This document shows positions 56,959 to 64,000 of a DNA stretch of 64,000 nucleotides, piece by piece. This DNA is from Streptomyces sp. BA2. Lineage in GTDB: Bacteria; Actinomycetota; Actinomycetes; Streptomycetales; Streptomycetaceae. The stretch is from contig NZ_WSRO01000002.1 of NCBI RefSeq assembly GCF_009769735.1, positions 1,736,001 through 1,800,000 on the forward strand, given 5' to 3'. The position numbers and the translations under genes were made by a program. How positions within the stretch are numbered: the stretch's first letter is position 1; every line of letters begins with the position of its first letter. Under the pieces are notes generated by a model. That model was not told the DNA's origin. It did not search any database and saw nothing but the letters and a program-made list of their open reading frames with translations.

Positions 56959-57615
56959 ATGATCCGAGTGCTGCTTGCCGACGACGAGGCGATGATCAGG
57001 GCCGGGGTGCGGGCGATCCTCGGCACGGCCGATGGCATCGAGGTCGTCGCCGAGGCCGCCGACGGGCGCGAGGCGGTCGACCTCACGCTCAGGCACCGCC
57101 CGGACGTCTGTCTCCTCGACATCCGGATGCCCCGGCTCGACGGTCTCCAGGCGGCGGCCGAGCTGCGCAAGGTCGCGCCCGATGCGGCCGTGGCGATGCT
57201 CACCACGTTCTCCGAGGACGAGTACATCGCGAGCGCTCTCGGCTCGGGAGCCGCCGGTTTCCTCCTCAAGTCCGGCAATCCACGCGAGCTGATCGCCGGG
57301 GTCCAGGCCGTCGCCGATGGCGGCGCGTATCTCTCCCCGTCGATCGCGCGGCGGGTCATCTCCCACCTCGGGGCGGGGCAGCTCGGCAAGCAGGCCACCG
57401 CGCGGGCCCGCGTCGAGGAGCTGACGGCCCGCGAGCGCGAGGTGCTCGCGCTGGTCGGGGCCGGGCTGTCGAACGCGGAGATCGCCGGGCGGCTGCACGT
57501 CGTCGAGGGCACGGTGAAGGCGTACGTCAGCCAGGTCCTGGCCCGCCTCGGCTTCAAGAACCGGGTACAGGCCGCGATCCTCGCGTACGAGGCGGGGCTC
57601 GTCGGCGGGGAGTGA
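56959..57615 (+). CDS. NarL/FixJ-family response regulator
   Basis: A 218-residue regulator with receiver motifs LLADDEAMIRAG, Asp in CLLDIRMPRLDG, AMLTTFSEDEY and LLKSGNP, and a LuxR HTH from LTAREREVLALVGAGLSNAEIAG to VKAYVSQVLARLGFKNRVQA. It forms a two-component system with the kinase 78 nt downstream. Its apparent target exporter is reduced to a permease remnant, so it may act elsewhere now. Confidence 0.93.
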   Translation: MIRVLLADDEAMIRAGVRAILGTADGIEVVAEAADGREAVDLTLRHRPDVCLLDIRMPRLDGLQAAAELRKVAPDAAVAMLTTFSEDEYIASALGSGAAGFLLKSGNPRELIAGVQAVADGGAYLSPSIARRVISHLGAGQLGKQATARARVEELTAREREVLALVGAGLSNAEIAGRLHVVEGTVKAYVSQVLARLGFKNRVQAAILAYEAGLVGGE

Positions 57616-57693
57616 GCGCCCCCAGGGCCGGGAGTGGCGAGCCCCTACTTTCGTCAGGGGCGCGGGCCGGGGGTGATCGGCGATGCTTGGCGG

Positions 57694-59232
57694 ATGCGCG
57701 GCGCAAACGGCTGGCTCACCCGGCTCTTCGACATCGGGCTGTGGCTCGTGGTGTGCGCGCCACCGGTCTCGGCCGCCCTCGGTCTCGACGGACGCGACGC
57801 GGTCGTGGCGGCCGTGGGTGTCCCGCTGCTCGGAGGCGCCGTCGCGTTCAGCAGGCGGTGGCCGCTCGCCGCGCTCGCCGTGCCGGTCGCGCTGAGTCTG
57901 ATGACGGACCCGGAGATGCTCACGCCCGCCTACTGGGCGGCCCTGGCCGTCTTCGGGTATCTCGCCGGCAGCCGAACGGTCGCGGTGCGTCCCGCGCTGT
58001 GGTTCTTCGGGGCGGTCGCCGTGGCCGGGCTCGTGCTGTGCGCGATCGTGGCGAGCGATCTGTGGGACTGGCCCACGATGCTCCTGACACTCCTGATCGG
58101 CGTGGTGCTGCCCTGGCTGCTCGGCCGCTACCGCCGTCAGTACGCCGACCTGATGGCCACCGGCTGGCGGCTCGCCGAGCGCATGGAACACGAGCAGCAG
58201 GCCGTCGCCGACCGCACCCGTATCCGCGAACGGGCCAGGATCGCGGGCGACATGCACGACTCGCTCGGCCACGACCTGACGCTCATCGCGGTCCAGGCGG
58301 GCGCCCTCGAAGTCGACCCCACCCTCGACGCCCGCCAGCAGGCTGCCGTCGGCGAACTGCGGGAGGCGGCGGGGGCGGCGACCGAACGGCTGCGGGAGAT
58401 CATCGGCGTGCTGCGGGCCGACGACGAAGTGCCGCCGAGAGCGCCGTCGGAGGAGAGCGCGGACACCGTGGTCGAGCGTGCGCGGGCCTCCGGGGTCGAG
58501 GTCACCCTCGAACGGTCGGGGGCCACGGATGACTTGCCGCCGATGGTCGCCCTCGCCGTCCACCGCGTGGTCCAGGAGTCCCTGACGAACGCCGCCAAGC
58601 ACGCGCCCGGCGCCGCGGTCCGGGTCCGCGTCGCGCGGGACGGCGACACGCTGCGCCTGACCGTGGTGAACGGCCCTGCCCCGGCCGGACGCCTGCCCGG
58701 GGTGGCGTCGGGCGGCAGCGGACTCGTCGGCCTCGACGAGCGGGTGCGCCTGGCCGGCGGCACGCTGCGCGCGGGCCCCACGGACGACGGCGGCTTCGAT
58801 GTGACCGCCGAGCTGCCCGCGGCGGGAGCCGCCCCTCGCGCCGTCGAACCGCCCCGGCCGACCGCCTCGGCACGCGAACTGGACCTGGCCAGGCGGCAGA
58901 TCAGAAGACGGCTCATCCAGGCGGTCCTCGCCCCGCCGGCGGTCCTCGCCGGAATCCTGTTCCTCATGATCCCCCTCAGCCTGATCAGCTCCGTCTTCTC
59001 GGTCCTCGACCGTGAGGTGTACGACGGCCTGACGGCCGGGGAGCCGCGCGACGAAGTGGAGTCCCGGCTGCCGAGGTTCACCAGGGACGGCGCGCCGGAC
59101 GGCGCGCCCGCGACGCCGCGCGGCCAGGACTGCGCGTACTACAGCACCCGCTTCATGTCCGGCGACGGCTACCGCCTCTGCTTCGCCGACGGACGGCTCG
59201 TGTCCAAGTCGGTCGTGGGCGAGGACGACTGA
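57694..59232 (+). CDS. Two-component sensor histidine kinase (NarX/DesK type)
   Basis: A 512-residue kinase from ATG 57694; the ATG at 57634 is only a frame extension. Five or six hydrophobic segments occupy the first 150 residues. The HisKA_3 box is RIAGDMHDSLGHDLTL near residue 185. HATPase_c has QESLTNAAKHAPG and GGSGLVGLDER. After the kinase there is an extra C-terminal membrane helix (AVLAPPAVLAGILFLMIPL) and a small domain with one Cys pair (GQDCAYYS, YRLCFADG), probably exported, which is unusual for this group. Confidence 0.9.
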   Translation: MRGANGWLTRLFDIGLWLVVCAPPVSAALGLDGRDAVVAAVGVPLLGGAVAFSRRWPLAALAVPVALSLMTDPEMLTPAYWAALAVFGYLAGSRTVAVRPALWFFGAVAVAGLVLCAIVASDLWDWPTMLLTLLIGVVLPWLLGRYRRQYADLMATGWRLAERMEHEQQAVADRTRIRERARIAGDMHDSLGHDLTLIAVQAGALEVDPTLDARQQAAVGELREAAGAATERLREIIGVLRADDEVPPRAPSEESADTVVERARASGVEVTLERSGATDDLPPMVALAVHRVVQESLTNAAKHAPGAAVRVRVARDGDTLRLTVVNGPAPAGRLPGVASGGSGLVGLDERVRLAGGTLRAGPTDDGGFDVTAELPAAGAAPRAVEPPRPTASARELDLARRQIRRRLIQAVLAPPAVLAGILFLMIPLSLISSVFSVLDREVYDGLTAGEPRDEVESRLPRFTRDGAPDGAPATPRGQDCAYYSTRFMSGDGYRLCFADGRLVSKSVVGEDD

Positions 59233-59289
59233 GGAGGCGTCCTGTGTGACCGTACAGACTCAGGCAGCACCCGCGAACGAAAGGCAGTC

Positions 59290-60507
59290 ATGGCGACGAC
59301 GCACCACGAACCAACCGGGCACCTCCCCCTGGAGGGCATCACCGTCGTCAGCCTGGAGCAGGCCGTCGCCGCTCCCTTCGCCACCCGCCAGCTGGCCGAC
59401 CTCGGCGCCCGCGTGATCAAGGTCGAGCGCCCCGGCGGCGGCGACTTCGCCCGCCGCTACGACACCACGGTGCACGGCCAGGCCAGCTACTTCGTCTGGC
59501 TCAACCGCTCCAAGGAGTCCCTCACCCTGGATCTCAAGTCAGATGAGGGCAAGGAGATCCTGCACGAACTCCTCGCGGGCGCCGACGTGTTCGTGCAGAA
59601 CCTGGCTCCCGGTGCCGCCGACCGTCTCGGCCTCGGGGCGGGCGAACTCCAGGCCCGCTACCCCTCGTTGATCCCCTGCACCGTCAGCGGGTACGGCACC
59701 AGCGGCTCCTGGTCCGAGCGGAAGGCGTACGACCTGCTCGTGCAGTGCCAGACCGGGCTGCTCTCGCTGACCGGCACGCCCGACGAGGCGGTGCGGGCGG
59801 GGATCTCGGTCGCGGACATCGCGGGCGGGATGTACGCCTACAGCGGCATCCTCTCCGCGCTCTTCACCCGGGCGACCAAGGGGCGCGCCCCAGCGGTCGA
59901 GGTCTCCCTCTTCGACGCGCTCGCCGAGTGGATGAGCCAGCCCGCGTACTACACGCGCTACGGCGGCACGCAGCCGCCGCGCGTCGGCGCACGGCACGCG
60001 ACGGTCGCGCCCTACGGCCCGTTCACCGCGTCCGACGGCAAGGACGTCCTGCTGTCCGTGCAGAACGAGCGTGAGTGGGCCGCTCTGTGCGAACAGGTCG
60101 TCGGGCGGCCCGAGTTGACCGACGACCCGCGGTTCGCCACCGGCTCCGACCGCGTCGCGCACCGCGACGAACTCGACGCGATCATCTCCGCGCGCTTCGC
60201 CGAACTCGGCAGCGAGGAGGCGATGGAGCTGCTCGACCGCGCCAACATCGCCAACGCGGGCGTCAATTCGGTCACCGAGTTCCTCGACCACCCCGCGCTC
60301 ACCGAGCGCGACCGCTGGCGGGAGGTGGCAATTCCGGGCAGCCAGGACCCCGTTCAGGCGCTGGTGCCGCCCGCGGACCTGAGCGGCGTCGCCCCGCGCA
60401 TGGATCCGGTGCCGGCCGCGGGCGAGCACACCGAGCGGATCCTCGGGGAGCTGGGGCGCGACCGACAGGCCATCGCCCGGCTGCGTGAATCGGGCGTCTG
60501 CGGGTGA
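59290..60507 (+). CDS. CaiB/BaiF family (class III) CoA-transferase
   Basis: A 405-residue protein from ATG 59290. It has the family N-terminus LPLEGITVVSLEQAVAAPFATRQLADLGARVIKVERPGGGDFAR (in pieces), the catalytic Asp in the VEVSLFDALAEWM segment near residue 205, and a C-terminal LLDRANIANAGVNSV block. These enzymes move CoA between organic acids (formate/oxalate, carnitine, mesaconate types). The substrate cannot be read from the sequence. It is not in an operon: the next gene is convergent. Confidence 0.92.
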   Translation: MATTHHEPTGHLPLEGITVVSLEQAVAAPFATRQLADLGARVIKVERPGGGDFARRYDTTVHGQASYFVWLNRSKESLTLDLKSDEGKEILHELLAGADVFVQNLAPGAADRLGLGAGELQARYPSLIPCTVSGYGTSGSWSERKAYDLLVQCQTGLLSLTGTPDEAVRAGISVADIAGGMYAYSGILSALFTRATKGRAPAVEVSLFDALAEWMSQPAYYTRYGGTQPPRVGARHATVAPYGPFTASDGKDVLLSVQNEREWAALCEQVVGRPELTDDPRFATGSDRVAHRDELDAIISARFAELGSEEAMELLDRANIANAGVNSVTEFLDHPALTERDRWREVAIPGSQDPVQALVPPADLSGVAPRMDPVPAAGEHTERILGELGRDRQAIARLRESGVCG

Positions 60508-60542
60508 GTCTGCCGGTGAACGGCGCGTGAGCCCTGCCCGCG

Positions 60543-61103
60543 TCAGGCGGCGACGCCGAGCCCTTCGAGTACGACCGCGTTCGACAGCTCGGCGAACGCC
60601 TTGCCGGGCACGATGAGCTTGCCCCGGCGGCTGCCGCTGCCGATCAGGACGTGCGGCAGGTCGACGACGGCGGCGTCCACGAGCAGCGGCCACCCGGCGG
60701 GCAGGCCGATCGGGGTGACGCCGCCGTACTCCATGCCGGTCTCGCCGGTCGCCGTGTCCATCGGCGCGAACGATGCCTTGCGGGCGCCGAGTTGGCGGCG
60801 CACGACGCCGTTCACGTCGACGCGGGTCGTGGACAGGACCAGGCACGCGGCGAGCGAGGTCTCGCCGCCGCGCTTGCCCGCGACGACGACGCAGTTCGCG
60901 GAACGCTCCAGGATGTCCTGGCCGTAGTGCTCCACGAAGGTGGCGGTGTCGGCCCACCGCGGGTCGGTGTCGACGTGGAGGATCTGCTCGGCGGGGACGG
61001 TCCCGCTCCAGCCGCGCACGGCGTCGGCGACGGGCGCGACCAGGAGATCGAGGGCCTCGGGCGCGGGACGGACGTCGTCGAAATTCCCCATGGGTGCACG
61101 CAT
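60543..61103 (-). CDS. YbaK/EbsC-family aminoacyl-tRNA deacylase-like protein
   Basis: A 186-residue protein (ATG 61103, or ATG 61091 four codons in). It has the YbaK core: QILHVDTDPRWADTATFVEHYG, CVVVAGKRGG, Lys in ARKASFAP, and the MEYGGVTPIGLP substrate loop. Members clear misacylated Cys/Pro/Ala-tRNA. It is a single gene. Confidence 0.92.
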   Translation of the reverse strand: MRAPMGNFDDVRPAPEALDLLVAPVADAVRGWSGTVPAEQILHVDTDPRWADTATFVEHYGQDILERSANCVVVAGKRGGETSLAACLVLSTTRVDVNGVVRRQLGARKASFAPMDTATGETGMEYGGVTPIGLPAGWPLLVDAAVVDLPHVLIGSGSRRGKLIVPGKAFAELSNAVVLEGLGVAA

Positions 61104-61131
61104 GACGGCACGCTAACAGGCGCGGCGGGAG

Positions 61132-61716
61132 TCAGTACGACGAGGCGTGCGCCGGGGGCACCGACACCGACATGGTCATCTCGACCGGCACGGCACCCTT
61201 GTTGTGATAGCCGTGAGGCACGTTCGCCTCGAAGGAAGCGGACGACCCGGCGGGCACGAGATGCTCCACGCCGTCCACGAGGAGCGTCAGTTCGCCCGCG
61301 GCCACGTGCAGCAACTCCATGGTCCCCGGCGGGTGCGCGTCCGAGTCGCTTCCTTCGCCGGGCATCAGCTTCCACGCCCACAGCTCGAAGGGCCCGCGCG
61401 CCTCGGTCCCGACAAGAAGCGTCGTACTGCTGCCCGCCTCCGTGGACCACATCCGCACCGCCTGCTCAGGCGGTACGAGCCGGACGTGGGAGCCCTGTTC
61501 GTAGTCGAGGAGCGTGGTGATGCTGACGCCGAGGGCGTCGGCCAGCTTGACCGTTATGCCGACGCTGGGGTTGGTCCTTGCCTGCTCGATCTGGATGATC
61601 ATGCCGCGGCTGACGCCCGCGCGGGCAGCGAGCGCGTCGAGCGTGAAGCCCCGTTCCGAGCGCCAGCGCTTGAGGTTGCGGGCGAGGGACTGGGTGAGCT
61701 GATCGAGGTCCGACAC
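61132..61716 (-). CDS. XRE-family regulator with cupin domain
   Basis: A 194-residue protein from ATG 61716. HTH_3 lies in residues 8-63 (LARNLKRWRSERGFTLDALA, RAGVSRGMIIQIEQARTNPS). A cupin_2 domain lies in 110-190 (MELLHVAAGELTLLVDGVEH, VPAGSSASFEANVPHGYHNKG). This architecture is common for regulators of sulfonate, polyamine or amino-acid export genes. It is divergent from an EamA transporter, and two related AT-rich dyads lie in the 94-nt gap, so it likely represses both. Confidence 0.93.
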   Translation of the reverse strand: MSDLDQLTQSLARNLKRWRSERGFTLDALAARAGVSRGMIIQIEQARTNPSVGITVKLADALGVSITTLLDYEQGSHVRLVPPEQAVRMWSTEAGSSTTLLVGTEARGPFELWAWKLMPGEGSDSDAHPPGTMELLHVAAGELTLLVDGVEHLVPAGSSASFEANVPHGYHNKGAVPVEMTMSVSVPPAHASSY

Positions 61717-61722
61717 ATTCCG

Positions 61723-61759
61723 TCCAATATTTTGGATGACAGAGTTCAGGATATTGAAC
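61723..61759. promoter_or_regulatory. Paired operators for the XRE-cupin regulator
   Basis: TCCAATATTTTGGA (61723-61736) and GTTCAGGATATTGAAC (61744-61759) are dyads with a shared TYCAATAT core, in opposite orientation, 8 nt apart. Confidence 0.6.
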
Positions 61760-61763
61760 TACG

Positions 61764-61791
61764 GTGTGGTGCACCTAAGGGTTCACCACAC
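61764..61791 (+). promoter_or_regulatory. 5'-UTR stem-loop before the EamA transporter gene
   Basis: GTGTGGTG (61764-61771) and CACCACAC (61784-61791) pair perfectly around a 12-nt loop, 20 nt before the ATG. It could influence translation or be a further protein site. Confidence 0.4.
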
Positions 61792-61810
61792 TGTACTGCG
61801 AGGATCTTCG

Positions 61811-62674
61811 ATGACAGCACTGTTCGCTCTGGCCACCAGCCTGATGTACGGGTTGGCCGACTTCGGCGGTGGACTGCTGACGCGACGCATCCCCGCGCTC
61901 ACCGTCGTCGTCGCCTCGCAGACCATCGCCGTGATCGTCCTCGGCGTGATCGTGGTCGCCACGGGCGGCTGGACGGAATGGGGGCCGCAGCTGTGGTTCG
62001 CGGTGGCGGCCGGCCTGCTCGGCCCGGTGGCGATGCTCGCCTTCTACAAGGCCCTGGCGATCGGCCCGATGAGCGTCGTCTCCCCGCTCGCCTCCGTGGG
62101 CGTCGTCGTGCCGGTGGGCGTTGGGCTCTTCCTCGGCGAGCGGCCGGGGGTCCCGCAGTTCGCCGGGCTCACCGTCGCCATCGTGGGGATCGTGCTCGCG
62201 GGCGGCCCCGAGCTGCGCGGCGCCCCCGTGCAGCGACAGGCGGTACTGCTCACTCTCCTCGCGGCCTTCGGCTTCGGCGCGGTCCTCGCCCTGATCTCCG
62301 AGGCGTCGAGCAACCTGACCGGGCTGTTCCTCGCCCTGTTCGTGCAGCGCGTGACGAACGTGGCCGCCGGCGGGGCCGCGCTGTTCGTCTCCGTGAAGCG
62401 GGGCGGCATCGCGCTCCCCGAGGGCACGGGCATGAGGGTGATCTGGGCGGCGCTCCCGGCGCTCGCCTTCGTCGGCCTTGCCGATGTCGCGGCCAACGGC
62501 ACGTACTCGATCGCCGCCCAGAACGGCCCGGTCACGCTGGCCGCGGTGCTGTCCTCGACGTACCCGGTGATCACGGCGCTCGCGGCACGGGCGGTACTGA
62601 AGGAAAGGCTGCGCGGGGTGCAGGCGGCGGGGGCGGGCCTGGCCTTGGTGGGCACGGTACTGCTGGCCAGCTGA
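61811..62674 (+). CDS. EamA/DMT-family transporter
   Basis: A 287-residue protein with ten predicted helices in two EamA repeats (MTALFALATSLMYGLADFGGG at the start; VTLAAVLSSTYPVITALAARAVLKERL in the second repeat). It starts at ATG 61811 with GAGGA 6 nt upstream. It probably exports a metabolite and is controlled by the divergent XRE-cupin regulator. A copy of the dispersed element follows its stop. Confidence 0.9.
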   Translation: MTALFALATSLMYGLADFGGGLLTRRIPALTVVVASQTIAVIVLGVIVVATGGWTEWGPQLWFAVAAGLLGPVAMLAFYKALAIGPMSVVSPLASVGVVVPVGVGLFLGERPGVPQFAGLTVAIVGIVLAGGPELRGAPVQRQAVLLTLLAAFGFGAVLALISEASSNLTGLFLALFVQRVTNVAAGGAALFVSVKRGGIALPEGTGMRVIWAALPALAFVGLADVAANGTYSIAAQNGPVTLAAVLSSTYPVITALAARAVLKERLRGVQAAGAGLALVGTVLLAS

Positions 62675-62686
62675 GCAACGCCTCGC

Positions 62687-62730
62687 AGGGGCGCGGGGAA
62701 CTGCGCGACAAGCCCCCACAGACCCGCAGC
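62687..62730. repeat. Dispersed 3'-end element (second copy)
   Basis: The first 21 nt match minus-strand 46312-46292 exactly; similarity continues as CCCCCAC...GACCCGC. It lies between the convergent EamA and acyltransferase genes. Confidence 0.65.
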
Positions 62731-62746
62731 CGAGGGAAAACGGCGC

Positions 62747-63484
62747 CTACCCCTCCAACTCCCCCAGGGCAAGAAGTTGTTCCGGCGTGACCCCGTCAGG
62801 AATAGGCACAGGCGCGGGCGTCCGCAAAGGCGGCTGCCACCCCGCCTCCGGGTCCCAGGTCCGCACCACGCGGGCAGGCGCTCCGGCCACCACGGAGTGG
62901 TCGGGCACGGAGCCCCGCACGACCGCGCCCGCGGCGACCACGACATTGCGGCCGAGCCTCGCCCCCGGCAGGATCACCGCGTTCGTGCCGATCCAGCAGC
63001 CGGGTCCGATCTCGACGGGCTCCATCCGCGGCCACTGCTTGCCGATGGGCGTGTGCGGATCGTCGTACGAGTGGTTCGTGGACGTCACGTACACCGTTGG
63101 TCCGAAGTAGCAGTCGTCGCCGATCGTCACCGTGGTGTCGGCGATGACATGGCTGCCACGGCCGAGCACGACGCCGTTGCCGATGCGCAGGATCGGGTCG
63201 GGCCCGAGGTCCAGGTCGGGCATCATCCCGGCGGTGAGGGTGACCTGCTCGCCGATGATGCAGTGGTCGCCGATGCGGATCCACGGCTCACCGAAGACGG
63301 TCCCCTGCGGGAAGGACAGCTTCGTGCCCTGTCCTATCGCGCCGAACCGCAGCCTCCCCGGCCGCTGCGCGGTGACGGCTCCCGTCCGCTGCACCCAGGC
63401 CCAGCCCGCGTGGACGGCGCGCTGGGTCGCGCGGCGCCGCCAGTCGGCGACCCCGGATGAGAACGTGTTCCTGTTCTTCGGCAC
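62747..63484 (-). CDS. Hexapeptide-repeat (LbH) acyltransferase
   Basis: A 245-residue protein with left-handed beta-helix hexapeptides (IGDHCIIGEQVTL, IGNGVVLGRGSHVIADTTVTIGD, IGPGCWIGTNAVILPGARLG, VVVAAGAVVRGSVPDHSVVAGAPA, split by turns) and the catalytic His in TSTNHSYDD, as in NodL/maltose/galactoside acetyltransferases. A DWRRRATQRAVHAGW helix precedes the helix barrel. It probably O-acetylates a sugar or cell-wall glycan. It is a single gene, divergent from the gamma-CA gene. Confidence 0.9.
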   Translation of the reverse strand: MPKNRNTFSSGVADWRRRATQRAVHAGWAWVQRTGAVTAQRPGRLRFGAIGQGTKLSFPQGTVFGEPWIRIGDHCIIGEQVTLTAGMMPDLDLGPDPILRIGNGVVLGRGSHVIADTTVTIGDDCYFGPTVYVTSTNHSYDDPHTPIGKQWPRMEPVEIGPGCWIGTNAVILPGARLGRNVVVAAGAVVRGSVPDHSVVAGAPARVVRTWDPEAGWQPPLRTPAPVPIPDGVTPEQLLALGELEG

Positions 63485-63617
63485 GCGCTCACGTTACTCA
63501 GCCCCGCGCGCCCCGGTGAGCCCGGACCCCTGTGATCTTCACCCCACAGGGCGGCGGGCCCGCCCCCGTCCCGTACGGTTCCGCCAGGCGCGAGACACGT
63601 ACGAATGGAGAAATCCG

Positions 63618-64000
63618 ATGAGCCACGAGGCACTCATCACCGGGATCGGCGGCAAGGACCCGAAGATCGATCAGGACGCCTTCACCGCGCCCACCTCCGT
63701 ACTCATCGGCGAGGTGACGCTGAACGCCGGTGCGAGCGCCTGGTACGGGGCGGTCATCCGCGCGGACGGCGGGCCGATCGTCGTCGGCGCCGACAGCAAC
63801 ATCCAGGACAACTGCAGCCTCCACGTCGACCTGGGCTTCCCGATGTCCATCGGCGAGCGGGTCTCGGTCGGCCACAACGCCGTCCTGCACGGCTGCACCG
63901 TCGAGGACGACTGCCTCATCGGCATGGGCGCTACGGTCCTCAACGGCGCGGTGATCGGCGCCGGTTCGCTGGTCGCGGCGCAGGCCCTTGTGCCGCAGGG
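63618..64000 (+). CDS. Gamma-carbonic anhydrase family protein (3' truncated by window end)
   Basis: The frame from ATG 63618 (GGAGAA 7 nt upstream) is open to the last base, giving 127 residues of an expected ~175. Hexapeptide left-handed helix; metal-site His in CSLHVD, VGHNAVLHGC and the NIQDN loop match CamH/YrdA-type proteins. It may hydrate CO2 or act in a complex; the activity of these short homologues is often unproven. The short lead from 63485 to 63617 holds no other feature. Confidence 0.92.
   Translation, partial: MSHEALITGIGGKDPKIDQDAFTAPTSVLIGEVTLNAGASAWYGAVIRADGGPIVVGADSNIQDNCSLHVDLGFPMSIGERVSVGHNAVLHGCTVEDDCLIGMGATVLNGAVIGAGSLVAAQALVPQ

Noticed and set aside
1..64000. CRISPR arrays, tRNA or rRNA genes
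   Set aside because: No regularly spaced direct repeats of CRISPR type and no cloverleaf or rRNA signatures in the intergenic gaps, all of which are under about 270 nt.

Overview
The window is high-GC actinobacterial chromosome, almost certainly Streptomyces. The signs are overwhelming third-position GC, GTG/TTG starts, ATGA/GTGA-coupled operons, a streptophobe-type membrane protein, an ECF41-type sigma factor, an FHA-ABC transporter, a MocR regulator, a PHO box and a DasR-like operator. I see no rRNA, tRNA, CRISPR array, phage or complete insertion sequence. The genes look like chromosomal core and near-core with many small regulatory cassettes. About 62 coding genes plus one gene remnant are called. 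Both ends are cut inside genes: methylmalonyl-CoA mutase at the left, gamma-carbonic anhydrase at the right.

Layout. 1-5 kb: mutB-meaB, an exported lipoprotein hydrolase, a HIBCH-like crotonase and a hypothetical. 5-9 kb: ABC exporter divergent from a NarL-type two-component system. 9-15.5 kb: ROK and GntR regulators, the GntR with a dre-like operator over its own promoter; an ECF41 sigma factor; a hydrolase; and a DMT transporter divergent from a MocR regulator with a three-repeat operator between them. 15.5-18.3 kb: a four-gene cassette around an S8 (subtilase) peptidase whose N- and C-terminal accessory domains each also occur as separate small proteins. 18.3-26.8 kb: VOC protein, phoD behind a PHO box, a TM-ACT-GNAT fusion, a PLP lyase with a divergent Lrp gene, a DUF885 protein, and a rhodanese with a divergent Lrp gene. 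26.8-31.1 kb: sbcDC. 31.2-38.2 kb: a signalling cluster made of a DUF6777-like protein, a streptophobe-like protein, a soluble Ser/Thr kinase, a repeat protein with six Thr-x-x-Val/Ile motifs, and a double-FHA ABC transporter.

38.3-46.1 kb: YigZ, a phosphopantetheinyl transferase, an amidohydrolase/permease pair with a divergent TetR gene, a TenA-like protein, and terB and terD sharing one palindrome. 46.3-49.2 kb: an ABC exporter and an IS30-HTH/MarR-like fusion regulator. 49.3-54.8 kb: a co-oriented copper-type cluster (ECF sigma factor, Met/His-rich membrane protein, Tat-exported DJ-1 protein, PCu(A)C protein, CPx P-type ATPase, small Met/His-rich membrane protein). 54.9-56.5 kb: an acyltransferase pair of ornithine-lipid type. 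56.5-59.2 kb: an ABC permease remnant and a two-component system. 59.3-64 kb: CoA-transferase, YbaK, XRE-cupin regulator with a divergent EamA transporter, acyltransferase, gamma-CA.

The best candidates for an undescribed system are the S8 peptidase cassette (15539-18267) and the kinase / TxxV-repeat / FHA-ABC module (33887-38216). In both, the argument rests on sequence relationships visible inside the window. Many genes here (about ten) also carry a TANNNT hexamer 6-8 nt before the start codon, which suggests frequent leaderless transcription.
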